Assembly (NCBI GenBank): GCA_036874045.1
Contig: JAZBRI010000004.1
Location: 5,704,001 to 5,768,000, forward strand
Length of the DNA stretch: 64,000 nt
Direction: 5' to 3'
Source of the DNA: Cymodocea nodosa
Taxonomy: Eukaryota > Streptophyta > Magnoliopsida > Alismatales > Cymodoceaceae
Shown: positions 24,580-39,280 of the stretch, in pieces
How positions within the stretch are numbered: position 1 is the first letter of the stretch
Layout: every line of letters starts with the position of its first letter
The notes under the pieces: generated by a model
What the model was told of the DNA's origin: nothing
Databases searched by the model: none
What the model saw: only the letters and a program-made list of their open reading frames with translations
Position numbers and translations under genes: made by a program

Positions 24580-26219
24580 GAACTTCCATCCCCCGGAGAC
24601 TGACTGACTACTCATGCCTGTATCTATACTTTGTCACATTTGTCCTGAGGATGGGGTGGGCGGCTCGAGTGTGCCGTTCCCAACTTCCCATTGCTACCCA
24701 AAGTGAGGTCCGTGAAAGGACAAAAAGGTGCATTTACTAGATACTCATCTGTTTATTTACCCATTCTGGTTCACTATGCGAACATTCTGGTCTTATGGAT
24801 GATTTGTTTATCCAAAATGTCCCCTGAAATGATTTCTTTTTCCATTTGTGTTGTTTTATCTCGATGCAGTTCTGTCAAGATTGGATTTGTCTTTATTATC
24901 TATGTTGCTGGAATTGCCACCCAATCGGACGTTTGTCTTTATCCAACCGTTCTCTTTACAACTTCCCTTTACAATTGCTACCAATGTTCTGAGTCGTGTT
25001 TTATGGCCCTTTATTTGTGATGGTTGTCTTTGGAACTGTCGGTGGAACCATAGCTTTTGATAAAAACTCTTTTTACGGAGTGGTAATACCAATTTGGCTT
25101 CTTTCCTATTTTACCAAAGTTTTATTTCAAAATCAAAATCTGCTGTTTGAAGAAGTAACAACCATCTTTCGTTCTTGAGTTTTTCATTGTAGTTTTCATA
25201 GAAAGGCTAGTTTCCAAGCAACTTCACAACAAAGTACCCAAGACTCCATTATTTGTGGCAAGATCAGTGGCCTTTAATAGGGACCCGTTGGGTGTTGTGG
25301 CCTTGTGCCCTTGCACCAATCTTGCCCAAAAAATAATTATAAAAAAGTAGGATAACCTCAGAAACGCTTCAAATATTATTGATGTTTTTAACTTAAGCTG
25401 CATTTGTAACTACGGTTAGACGCACAAATTTTCAGAAAAATGAACTCATTGACAAACGGCCTTTTTTACTTGCAACTTTTAGGTGGTTTTTCGTAGATGC
25501 AAAAGTTATGAGTGTTGAAGACAACCTTATATGCGCAGGATAATGTTTCCACGGCTTTTTTTATGATCCGACTTTTATCAGTTTTTTGAGAAATGTTAAA
25601 GTTGAAGTTGTATTTCTGAAAATCCAAAACCATTACATGCGTTGGGAAACGTAGTTTGATTTTTTTTTTTTCGGCAAAAGTTACGGTGAACCGATGAAAC
25701 CGTAAATCGGAACTCAACCATAGCTTGTTATTTATTTCGAACATACAAAGGTCAATAATTAATTAACAATGGATGATACAGCTGATCTTCTTTCACTTGT
25801 TACAAGAGCTTTGAAGAAGAGTCGAAAATATTGTAAATATAAAAAAAAGCTGATTTATTGCGTATCTTAATGTTTAGTTCTGCCATAATCTCGACTGGGG
25901 TGATGGAATAGTCTGTATTATGAAGTATTAAATGTTAATTATAATGCTCGACCAAACACTATCGTAATTCGTGTCACGATTGGATGATAATCGTTGGATT
26001 ATCATGATTCTTGGGCCACTGGTAATCATGTGATAAATGCTATCATTACTGGTAATCGATCATATAATCTCCTAGTCTCGTTATCATATAAATTGGAACA
26101 GAAGGGGTGGAGCAGTAGAAGAAGGAATTGGAGGAGACGTGGGTGGAGGAGGAGAGCAGAGCATCGAGCAGATTCGTCGGACGCCGTTATCCTTCCCGAG
26201 AAGGTTAACAGGAGCGGCC
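24580..26219. other. Helicase 3' region and DHAR upstream region
   Basis: The first 600 bases are T-rich and probably hold the helicase 3' UTR. The rest is AT-rich spacer. GC content rises from about 26100, where the DHAR leader is expected. No additional gene is supported. Confidence 0.5.
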
Positions 26220-28906
<2,687 letters not shown>

Positions 28907-28990
28907 ACTCCCTACAACGATCACCTGGTCATATCGGGAGTATAATCGCAGCGTTTGGTGATTTTGTGCTAAACCATGGTGGTAGAATAT

Positions 28991-29045
28991 AGATCGTGAC
29001 GTTGTCAAAGATCGTGACGTTGTCAAAGATCGCGACTTTGATGTT
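28991..29045. repeat. Small tandem repeat in DHAR 3' flank
   Basis: GATCGTGACGTTGTCAAA is repeated with a period of 18 bases, followed by a third diverged copy (GATCGCGACTTTGATG). It falls about 90 bases beyond the DHAR stop codon, likely in the 3' UTR. Confidence 0.8.
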
Positions 29046-30515
29046 AATCATCATTCAGTTTTTGTGTGTATGCTTTAATGTTCGATATATATATACATAT
29101 ATATGGATGCCTTCACGGATACTTGTTTGATAACGGTAATATTTATGTTTAGAATCTTTAGATTTGAACTTGAATTTCCTTTCATTAAAGGCATTTATGA
29201 TTGAACGGATGTTCTTGAAACATGTACAAAAGTGCCTATATTATCAAGAAAAATAAATTTTAAAAACAATAGGATGATGGTAGCAAATGGTCTCGCACTT
29301 TTCAAGAGTTACTTTTTAATGTATTAGATTTAAAATATTTATTAAAAATTATTATTAAAGTGATATTTATTGGTAATGCAGTGGTCATGATGATCATAGT
29401 ATCGTGCATGACCGTTGAATGATAGAAAAATAATTGGAGAGGGAGAGAGTTAGTTACGTAGTGGTGGTGGAGGGGAGGCCGGTGAAAGTTCATATTACTT
29501 AGCTTATTTTTTATTTTATAAAATCGGAGTAAGGTGCTAAATTTGGTATTATTTATTTTTTATACGTAGTAGTATTTTCTAACTGAGTTCTTTACACTAT
29601 GATAGTTGATCATCTACGAGATCGACTAAAAAATGAGATATTAGAGCGCTTCATTCAACGAGATCTTCAAACGACCCTCGCCCGTTTCAGTAGAAATGTC
29701 ATTATGGATGTACTCTCCCGTAAAAGGCTTGATGAGGTGATGGATAGAGAAGAGTCTTGGTGAAACGAGAACTAAAATAGGAGATATTAGTTCACTGAAG
29801 ATGCTTTGAGAATAAGCAATCACATAATGAAGACGGGCAGAAGTAAAAGAAAGCCCGGGTATTATTGATTGATCTGTGCACGAACCCATGCAAACTGACT
29901 CTAACAGGTGGATAATTGTGGTCCACGAGAACCGAGTAAACCATTACCAAAGGATGTTTCTTTTTTTTTAACGCTAAAGTTGAGCAAACCATTACTAAAG
30001 AATGCTCATACATGCGATTAATTAGTTGTACTCTTTCCGTAAATCAAATCTCTGCAAGATATGTAATAGTACCACTAGTCCAGTGGTAGATTATAAGGAT
30101 TTGCTTGTGTACCTGATCTTGTCTGGGTGCGATGAGACTGAATTTAGGAAAAAAAAAGTTTCAATGTCAAGGCTGTAGCTCAGAGGTTGCAATCTCCATA
30201 CAAATCATTGAGAAACAGAAAAGCTAGATGATAAACAGCAATCTTCCCACTAATATACTACCAAATTGAACATTTCAAATAATCAAAGACACTGCTTTCT
30301 GTAAAGAAAGACCCTATGGTGATTGCCGTTTAGAGTTGCAAACTTGCAACAAAGATCATCGGTCCCAAAATAAATTTATCGGGAGAATATCTGCCAAGTT
30401 GCCCCATCCTTGGAAGCTTCCATGTTCATTAGAGAATTTTTAAATTTCCATTGCATCGTTTATCTTTACCTCATGATTGAATGAATAATTAGCAGAAGTT
30501 CTAAAGAATGCATGA
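29046..30515. other. Spacer between the convergent DHAR and GDT1-like genes
   Basis: AT-rich intergenic sequence with a TATA-rich stretch near 29085. It separates two genes that face each other, so both 3' ends lie here. Short open frames do not resemble known proteins. Confidence 0.55.
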
Positions 30516-33500
30516 TTACTGAACCGATGAAAGCAAAGATTGGACACCAAACACTAGGAAAAGAATCCCACTGGAAAATGCAACCTGCATTGAGAGAAGT
30601 TTTCTCTAAGCTTCACAATTTGGAGATACCAGCAAATAGATCCATGATAATGAAATCAGTTGTACCATTTTTTCTGATATTTGAGATGCCAAGCTTTTCC
30701 CTCCAAGAACAGCAGCTGTTGTGCACAGTGCTTGCCCACTTTGTAATCAAAAAAGTAAGTGTAAGTGACGATTTTCAAAGAAAAACGAAACCACATCAAT
30801 GTGAATAGACATTACATGATACCACCAAGAACAACACCAAATGGGTCTTCATCAGCTGCTAAACCAATAGTTGCAACCTAAGAATGCAGAGATGTTTATA
30901 ACCTGAATATATAAGTTTAAATCGGGCAGACATATATATCCATATTAAAAGATCAATATTGGATTTAACGTTACCTGACTCTTATCACCCCATTCTCCAA
31001 AAAATGTGATGGAGAAAGCCTTCAGAGAGATACAAGCAGAAAATCAAAACTAAAAGGTGATATACCATACAAAATTGCAGCGGCCACTAAAGTAATCTGG
31101 AATAGTACCTTTAAAAAAATTGGTGATAGAAATTGTGTCAGAAATGGCCTTTGCCTTTTCTTTAAGTCGTCTTCCTGTCAATGTAAAACCTCAAATATTT
31201 AATGCTATTTACTTTTGCAGAAATAATGGTAGAGATTAGTGTATAAAACGTGAGGATAGTTTACGGCAGCAACTGAAGGTGTATCATTAGGTCTGAAATA
31301 TTCCACGATCATTGCAAGTGGAACTAAATAAATCCAAAATATTAAATAGCTATAAGTGGTAAGCATGCGCCTGAGCATGGTTCAGAAGCACCAGAGAATC
31401 CCAAAAATAAATTATCCCAACTTGTTTTTGGATTATAATTAACAAGGTATGGTTAGGTTTGGTCAAAATTCCATTTGCAGATGTAGTCCAAAAGAAAAAA
31501 TAGTCAAGATACCCGTATCATTAATCAAGCCCATCAACAAAACCAAGAATTCCAAGATGGCAGAGGATTCTCCAAAAATTGCTAGTCATGGTGCTATGAT
31601 TGTTGAATAGAACGACATATACATAATTAACTTGGTAAAATAGATGCATCGTAATATATTTTTCTAATGGAATCCATATTCTCATTCTAGATGAAATTTT
31701 TAAAACATGTGATGGTTATTGCACAAGGAAGAGCACTAGCTCTATATAAGCTTCAGATGAACAAGACACAAAGAAGGCAATATTTTCCATGGAAAATTTC
31801 TTACCGTAGAATTTGTTTTTGCTCCAGCTGTGGCAGTTTTGAACTCAGCATTCTGTGACAACAAAAAAATGTATCTAAAAGTTTAGAACTTCAGTAAAAT
31901 ATACTTTTTGCAACTAAAGAGGAAGTACTTGCCAACCGACCAGTTTTGCTTCAACCACATCCAACTCTTCAGTGTCTCTAAAATTGCAAAAAGGATTTCA
32001 AAGAAAGCATAAGAAAAAAAACATTCAGTGGAGTCAAATATATAGGACATGAATAAACTTACACTTCACGTGTGAATCCTTCCCACAAAGACCAAAGCCC
32101 AAATGCAAAGAACAATACAGTTGTTATATTATGAGTCCATTTGCGTGAAATCTAGAAAGAACAAAGTTATGTTATCTGTCAATTTGCAAGCAATATATTA
32201 AAAATTTGGCAATAAAATTAAGGGAAACAAAAAAAAAAGAAAAATAATGATTATCTGATTGTGTAAACTATGGTTTTCCTAACATGTTGGAAAATAATAA
32301 TTTTAGCTAATTATGGCAATTCTAGAGGCTTGGAGAGTTGGCATGAGTATGGACACCATCCCTTAGATCTTGTTTGGAATCACTTTTGCAGAAACTTAAG
32401 AAACTTCTTTTTTCTAAAGCAAGAAAACCATGATATTTTATTAAGCAACCACAAAATAAGAAACACTTATGAATTTGAATAAAAATTCACCAATAATATA
32501 ATACTTAAGAAACTGGATTAACAACCACAAAAGGCTGAATAATCGCCAGAGAGACTAATCTTACATATTTGTGCACCCAGCCTCCAACTCATTAGACAAG
32601 GTAGGGTTTTGCAAATTGAAAGAGGGAGAAAAGAGTTATTTTGTAATGGAATCATTTGTAAATATCATTAGGTTTAGTTGGTAAATAAAAAATAATAGTA
32701 TGGATTAAAACTCAGCTTCTACCAGAAGCAAGTCAACTTCTAGAGAACATGAGAAATGAACTAGGTTAGGTGGTCCTAGTATTTACAGCTTCTCTTAGAA
32801 ACAGAGCCTACAATCCCTTATTGGAACAACTCCAAAAGTTAGAGGATCATAAGACTGTCTAAAAGCAGTTCCAATCAGGACATGAAATACTTATGTGCAG
32901 CAGTTTCTTGCAAGGAAATATCAGTTTTCTATCAGCTACTCTTAGGATGTTTCTCTGCCTTCACCTGCTTAAATTTTGCTGCAAGTGCCTCTGAGAAAAA
33001 TAATTCCAACTTATTTGCTTGATCTGTAAGGGGTCTATCCATTCATCAGACTTATGTAATATTAATAAGCAATGGAAGTGAAACAACCTTTCTCCATTTG
33101 GCAAATTCAGCATTGACAGAATTCAACTGTTAGATTGATGGTTTTCTCAATTTAAGTTATAGACAACTTACAGCATTGTATATATTTTGGGAAAAAAGAG
33201 AGGAGAAAGAGGATACCAACCATTAGGTTACTAGAATACGTAACTTTTCTGTGAAGATTTTAGAAAACATGAAACTTGGATGATGTAGAAAGTGAATTCC
33301 TTCTGTAAAATCTTACCATATTTGGAGCAGCCCAACCCAGGAAAACAGAAAGCATGGTCATAACCTATAAATATAATGGGACATTCACAAGAGTATAATT
33401 CAATTAGTCATTGAAATTTTAAAAAGGTAATAAACCACATTGACATGTAATTATAGAAGAAAGATGGTAGAAAACATACAATTAGCGCTCCCAAACATCC

Positions 33501-35334
33501 TGCTAAGACAAGCCTCCGAGGATGACGCATTGCTAGAATCTTAAAAATAACATACAATATCAGATATGAAAATAACATCTTATTGTGTAAAAAAAAAATT
33601 CTTATGCAACGTAAAAAACACTGAAACACTATATTAGCAATACAAGTTAATTTCAAGACAGAGTAGTAGCAAAATTAGCTGATAGCAAGTAATGTGACAT
33701 TAGCACTTGAAGAAAAATTTCACACCATTGGTCAACTGAGCTAACTGGTCTACGGTTAGGAAGAAGAAACCCTTATTTCCCCTAAAATCTTTATGACGTA
33801 CGCAATTGAATCTTGTTTTTTGAATATGGTTCTCCTATGATATATCAGAGGCGAACCCATTAGAAACTGATCAGACCAATAAACGATAGGTATCAAAACT
33901 CAAAAGAGCTATAAGAATTGATAATTTGTGAAGAGTTTCACCAAATATTGAAATTGTAAACCTTTCTTCAATGATGAACTGATGCAGAACTCTACTTGTA
34001 GGCCTAATGACTGTTTGGAACAAAGGTGACTCCATACTTTTTATCTCATAGCCTCTATCGCCAACCATAGGTGTAAACAGAGAACAATAGCATACCATGT
34101 CAAAGAAGGCATCTAGGTTACTGGACACAAAAACCCTTTCGTTTTAACTCCTTAAATCTAAGTGTACTGACTTGGCATTTGTGAAAAATAATGAACTTAG
34201 ATCTTCTAAATGAAAAACAAATATCAATGAATTTCGTAGAGAATCACATGAAGAAAATAGAGTACTACTCTAGTGTGCTCCATCTTCACTATTTTTTCCT
34301 CTGTTGACTTTTTTAAATTTAATTGCTAGTGGCATTGATATTGTAGTTGCAATTTTTTATTTTTTCTTATATTTAGGGAAATTATTGCAAAATTTCACTG
34401 CTACAGTAAACTTCTAGCTATTCAGAAAGGGTTCTGGTTGTTTTAGCTTTTTATATGATTTTCCAGAAAAATATTCCTTACAGTAAGATAGAGAAGAAGC
34501 TAGCACCTAGGTGTACAAATAATTAGGATTCAAATTGCCAAATGGTACAAGTGGGCAGAAATCGATGACTCATCCTGGTGAATCTTTAACAATTTCACAC
34601 ATAACCATGTTAATTTCTTGTTAACTGGTAACAGAGGTGAAAAAGATGTGGTTGTAACCTTCATCGGGCAATTTGGTAGATCCTTAACGAAAAAGGGTTT
34701 TAGTAGAGAACAGATGGATACTGGAGAATCCAGTATCATGCAGAGCAGAGTGCAACAACCTATAGAAGATGTCCCAAGCTTAGATGTGGAGGGCAGAACC
34801 ATCACTAGGAGCTAGCAATCACAAGTTAATTCAATGCAGTGGTTCATACAGGTTTCCATCATGCGTGTACACAATCTAACCATAAATAGATAGGACCATA
34901 ATAACTAATAATTAAAACTTAAAAACAACCAAGATGATATTGTCGCCCGCAGACAACAAAACCAGCTTACACTAATCTTGCATATAATATACAACCACTT
35001 ATAGCAGTAAACAAATACTAACGTGAAGTCCACACGACGCCAAAATACGTTGGAAGAAAAAAATGAAATGACACGTATCGGAAACTTACAGCTGCAGCAA
35101 AGAAAGTCTTGTCTCCGATCTCGGACAGCACGGTCATCGCAAGCGACTTGTAGAAAGCCTAAACACCTCGCACCATACACAAACACGCAACGCGGATGAA
35201 GATAAATATTCAACTCTCCGTCCGCCTACTCTTCCCGATGTCATTCCGCACGGAATTCGAAAACTCGAAGGAGAGAATGAAAGCAGGAAAGAATCAAAAA
35301 GATCGAATCTACCTCGACAAGTGAAAGCCCCATC
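30516..35334 (-). CDS. GDT1-like (UPF0016) Mn/Ca transporter
   Basis: Twelve short exons on the minus strand join to 228 residues: 35314-35334, 35090-35158, 33480-33539, 33317-33364, 32063-32151, 31941-31977, 31805-31852, 31109-31174, 30975-31019, 30816-30877, 30666-30738 and 30516-30584. Both UPF0016 signatures are present: SEIGDKT at residues 19-25 and GEWGDKS at 154-160. They lie in two homologous hydrophobic halves with further membrane segments (LAGCLGALIV, VLFFAFGLWSLW, GGIIGQALCTTAA, ILFLVFGVQSLL). The halves are joined by a hydrophilic loop. The family (yeast Gdt1, human TMEM165) moves Mn2+/Ca2+ in exchange for protons. With no transit peptide, this short form resembles plant GDT1-like 3/4/5 of the endomembrane system. 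The exon 6 donor is uncertain: CTG/GTCGGT was chosen because it restores the family spacing AKL-NAEFK. The alternative at 31929 adds VGWQ. Confidence 0.92.
33540..35089 (-). other. GDT1-like intron 2, no gene seen
   Basis: This intron of about 1.55 kb contains only short frames without family resemblance. The intron between 32152 and 33316 (1.17 kb) is likewise empty. Confidence 0.6.
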
Positions 35335-37387
35335 GTGCCGTCGTCTCCCTTTTTGTCCCCTTCTCGGTTCCAGCGGCCTCTGCTGGGAATGGCGGAAAGT
35401 GACGTGAGTCGTCGGCGGACGGGCGGGAGTAGCGGCTGCTGGAGGCGGGGTTAAAGGGGAGAGATACAAGGGAGGCGGATCGGCGGCTCCGGATCACCCG
35501 CCGGGAGAAGATGCTCTCCGACCTATCCTCGCTCCTCCTCTTCGTTCTCCCTTGCCCGTTTAGTTTGGTGGGATGAAGTCCACAGAAGCAACGGCGAGTG
35601 ACGTCCCGATCTTCCATGGCCTGGGGAACATTTTCGGGTGGGGTCCCTTACCTTTTCTGAATTGGAGAATGTTCATTCATGTCTTTTATTTATTTATTTT
35701 AATTGATGTCTGTAGATATTATAATTTGGATCTTACCAAAAATATGAAATCATATCTCGTTAATATCCCATGTTCGATCATGGGATATTCTTTTGATAAT
35801 GGTAATATATTTTTAACCAATCATAATATTTTACTTCACTTACCCACAAAAACGTAAAAATTCACGTTCGTTTCGAAAAAAACGTGAAAAGCGATGACGC
35901 TCCAACCACACAACGAGTGGCTGACGTGTTGTACTTCTCTGCACGTTTTTTGATAAAAGTATGGTGTTGTCCTTGTTTTCGGAAAATGTGATGGTAAAAC
36001 CAACAAAAATCACATTACCAAGAAAAAAACTTTTTTTTAAAAAAAATCGTCATAAAAATCAGTTATGTTGAAAATGATATGTAATTTACCAAAAAAAAAT
36101 TCACAACTTGAATTCAAATCTATACTACAAACGAAAAATAAAATAAGGAATCCATTCTTATCATTTTACATTGTGAATGAATTTTTCCGTCAATCTCTCA
36201 CGAAAAACATAAATAATAGAAAAAAGGCGATTCTTCTTACAAATCCAGGTGATGAGGTTGATTATATTTGGTCGTTGCTTGAGAAAGAATAAGAAAAAAA
36301 TAACACAAAACATGAGAGTTAAGGTGAAATCTAAGTAAGTTTTCATAAGGTAAACAGCATATTTTATTATCGATCGTTCACTTTTTGATTCACTAAGATT
36401 TAAAGAACGGTGAAATTTAGACATTCGAGTTAAAGGTAATTGATTACTAATGAAGTGAGGCCATGTAAATGTTTTTTTTATTGGATATGGTGGATGCATA
36501 TTTATTTAAAAATAAAATAATATAAAAAAAATGTTGACAACGCTTGCTTAATCAACACGTATCTTTTGTGTGATGACGTTAACTACTCTGTGTACGGATA
36601 GATTTCCCTTTTAAATTACACCACAGTAGTTATCAAAAAATTAATTACGCCACACTGTCACCAAAAGTCAAACATCCAGGAATTTAAGAAAGGGGAAAGG
36701 CAAAGATTGTTTTGTACGTATCGTCACGTCTGGTTACGGTTTTTTTTTTATAAAAAAAATTCATAAACGGATGGATAGCTCCAAATTTACCGATAAACGA
36801 TAACTGGGTTGAAGGCCTTTTTTTCGGGTCGAGAATGTTTTGAACGGTCCGACTAGATTGGACCGAGATCCACGCTGGGCCCGCCCCATTTGCAACCCTT
36901 GGTGGAATAATGATGCCTCAAAAGGCTCATCGTTTATTAATATATTACTCGTGGAAAGAGAAGACCATTCTTTCTGTTGGATCAAAGGCGAATGATCAGG
37001 AGAAAAGAAGAAGCATTGAGATGGGTTAGTATTGTCAATTTGTTAGATTTCATTGTTGCATAAATGAGATTGACATGTCATGGAATCGCTATATTTTAAC
37101 TTAGGGATTTTACCTGCTATTTTATTTACTCCATGAGAAGAAAAAAAGGTCGCTCTCAAACTTTGATTATTTGAATGGAATATTAACCCACCATGGATTA
37201 AGAAAAATTATTCTGCAGTTCCGTGTTTCCATGAAAATGCACATTTTTACCAACTTGCGTTTCGACAATAAAAAATAAATAAAACAAACAAGTGGGAGGA
37301 GTTTCTACAATTTTCACTGCGCCGGATAGTTGGACGGCGTAGACTGTCGTACTGTAGTACCGTCATCTACGGTTGTCATTTATCGAA
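35335..37387. other. Promoter side of GDT1-like gene and 3' flank of the DELLA gene
   Basis: A GC-rich stretch at 35335-35640 is probably the GDT1-like 5' UTR and proximal promoter. From 35650 to 37330 the DNA is AT-rich with several poly-A/poly-T runs and no supportable gene. Confidence 0.5.
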
Positions 37388-39280
37388 TCAACGGCCAAGA
37401 TATATCGGATTGGACCGCCGGGAGTCCCACGATGGTTCCCCTGCTCCTGCTCCAGCAGTGATGGTGGGAGGAAGGCGCCAGGCGGAGGTGGTGATGAGCG
37501 GCCTCGTGTGCCACCCGAGCATCAGACATCCATTCCTCTCTTCCACTCTGTATCCGTTCCCGCCGGAGAATAACTCCAGGAGCATGCTGGCTTGCTTGAA
37601 GGCGTTGGATCCCAACGGCACCATCTGGAACCCCGCGTCGCCGATCGTCTTCTTCCACTGCTCCGCCGTCTCATGGCCCTCCAGCCTCTCCGGACCCTCC
37701 TTTGCTACTATGTCGCAGATTTGCCGCCCTAGGTACACCTCTGCCATCGCCAGGTCATCACCTTTTGTCGATGGCGGCAGTGTCGTGTTGTTCCCTCCTT
37801 CCAACGAGTCGAACATGCTGCAGTAATACTGAAGCGCCTCCGTGAACCGGTCGAGGAACACCGTCCCGTTGTGATTGGCCTCCTGTTCCGCCATCGTCAC
37901 TATCGTCGGCTTCAAGGACTTCACGGTGGCGAGGACCTTCGCGATCGCACCGGGCTTGGCGAGGACGCGGTGGAGCTCCAGGATGGAGTTCACTGCCACC
38001 GAATCTATCCCAGAGACGTTGAGCATGTAGGGCTCGAGATCTGCGATGGAGTTGGCGACGAAGCCTCGGTACTCGAAGTCGACGTGGATGGATTCGGCGA
38101 ACTTGGCGAGCTTCCACCCGACCTCCTGGAGATGGTCGGAGTTGTTTGGCTGCGGGGGACCGATCCCGGTTAGGCGGAAGAAGGGAGGGCCACCGGGCCG
38201 GAGAGCCAGGGCCTGCATCAGCGCCGGCCATTGCATCCCTTGCTTCATCCCGAAATCAATGACGTGGACCCTTGTTTTGCCCGAGAAGGCCTCGAGGATG
38301 GCCTGGTTGGCGGTGAAATGGGCGAACTTGAGGTAAGGACATGCTTCGTAGAAGTGCATCTCCAGGAGATCAGTGAGAACGGCGGAGGGGAGTTCCATTG
38401 GTGGTGGTGGAGGCGACGGCGTTGGGTAGATATTGCGGATCCTGCTAATCAGGGCTTCGGCGAAATAGATGGCCACTTTCCTCATCGCACCGCCTTGGGA
38501 CGTGCTGAGGAGGGTGATTTGGTTCACTAGGGTTTCAGCTAGGGCGAAGTTTTCTTGCTGCACCGCCTCTGCGCAAGCGAGGAGGGCATGGACCAGTCGG
38601 ATCCCTGCTTCCTGTGACTCCTCCTCCACAAGCACCATCGCTGTCTGTTGCTGCGGCGGCGGAGGAACAGTAGCAGCTGATGACGTCGGTGCTGATGTTG
38701 TCGTTGCTGATGACGATTTGACCCGCTTCTTTTCGCGGGTGGCTATTGGGATCATGGCAGTTAGATCACCAGAATTGGCATCAACAGAACCAGAGAAATC
38801 GAGATTCGTGGTGGCTGTTGCCGCCACCGCACAATCGCTCTCGATCGGTTGCGGCGGCGGTGGCTGTGGAACATTGAGTTCCGACAGCATGTTGTCCAGC
38901 CAAGAATTGAGGTCGGAAGGATTGTAGTGCACAGTCTCCGACGCGAGCTGCGTCAACACAGAACCACCACCACTGCCATCATCGAGACCAACCCCAATCC
39001 CAGCGCCGCCAGTAGCCGCGGCCATCTCGAGCTGCTCAAGCTTCCGTGCAATATCCGCCATGCTAGAGGACCTCACCTTGTACCCAAGCGCCGCAAGCAG
39101 CTCGTCGTCCCCGGCGTCCGGCATGCCTTTGACGGCCTTGCCCTCCCGCTCCACCTGGTCCTTCCCATCGATGGGCTGCAGTAGGCAGGAAGGTGTAGTA
39201 GTCCCACTCACTCGTCCTCTTCCTCCATCCCCACACACCACCACCACCGCCGCCGCTTCTTCCTGATGAGATCTCTTCAT
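37388..39280 (-). CDS. DELLA protein (GRAS-family gibberellin repressor)
   Basis: Intronless 630-residue frame beginning [13 protein letters not shown] motif at residues 59-63 inside [18 protein letters not shown], then [12 protein letters not shown], then [17 protein letters not shown] (TVHYNP at 116-121). A low-complexity Ser/Thr/Pro/Ala linker follows. The GRAS domain has the first leucine heptad ([16 protein letters not shown]), [20 protein letters not shown] (VHIID motif), a second heptad region, [25 protein letters not shown] and the SAW motif (TSAWRL). DELLA proteins are nuclear repressors of gibberellin responses. GA-bound GID1 binds the DELLA/TVHYNP segment and SCF(SLY1/GID2) triggers degradation. 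All recognition motifs look intact, so it should be GA-degradable. About 25 residues follow SAWRLP, somewhat longer than in many relatives. The in-frame ATG at 39385 was rejected because its extra 35 residues look like leader sequence. Confidence 0.96.
   Translation of the reverse strand: MKRSHQEEAAAVVVVCGDGGRGRVSGTTTPSCLLQPIDGKDQVEREGKAVKGMPDAGDDELLAALGYKVRSSSMADIARKLEQLEMAAATGGAGIGVGLDDGSGGGSVLTQLASETVHYNPSDLNSWLDNMLSELNVPQPPPPQPIESDCAVAATATTNLDFSGSVDANSGDLTAMIPIATREKKRVKSSSATTTSAPTSSAATVPPPPQQQTAMVLVEEESQEAGIRLVHALLACAEAVQQENFALAETLVNQITLLSTSQGGAMRKVAIYFAEALISRIRNIYPTPSPPPPPMELPSAVLTDLLEMHFYEACPYLKFAHFTANQAILEAFSGKTRVHVIDFGMKQGMQWPALMQALALRPGGPPFFRLTGIGPPQPNNSDHLQEVGWKLAKFAESIHVDFEYRGFVANSIADLEPYMLNVSGIDSVAVNSILELHRVLAKPGAIAKVLATVKSLKPTIVTMAEQEANHNGTVFLDRFTEALQYYCSMFDSLEGGNNTTLPPSTKGDDLAMAEVYLGRQICDIVAKEGPERLEGHETAEQWKKTIGDAGFQMVPLGSNAFKQASMLLELFSGGNGYRVEERNGCLMLGWHTRPLITTSAWRLPPTITAGAGAGEPSWDSRRSNPIYLGR

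Noticed and set aside
26139-26219. 27-residue N-terminal extension of DHAR
   Set aside because: It would begin with GTG. The ATG at 26220 has a strong context and a complete transit peptide follows.
34618-34815. 65-codon plus-strand frame in a GDT1-like intron
   Set aside because: No family resemblance, and it is antisense within an intron with no splice or promoter context.
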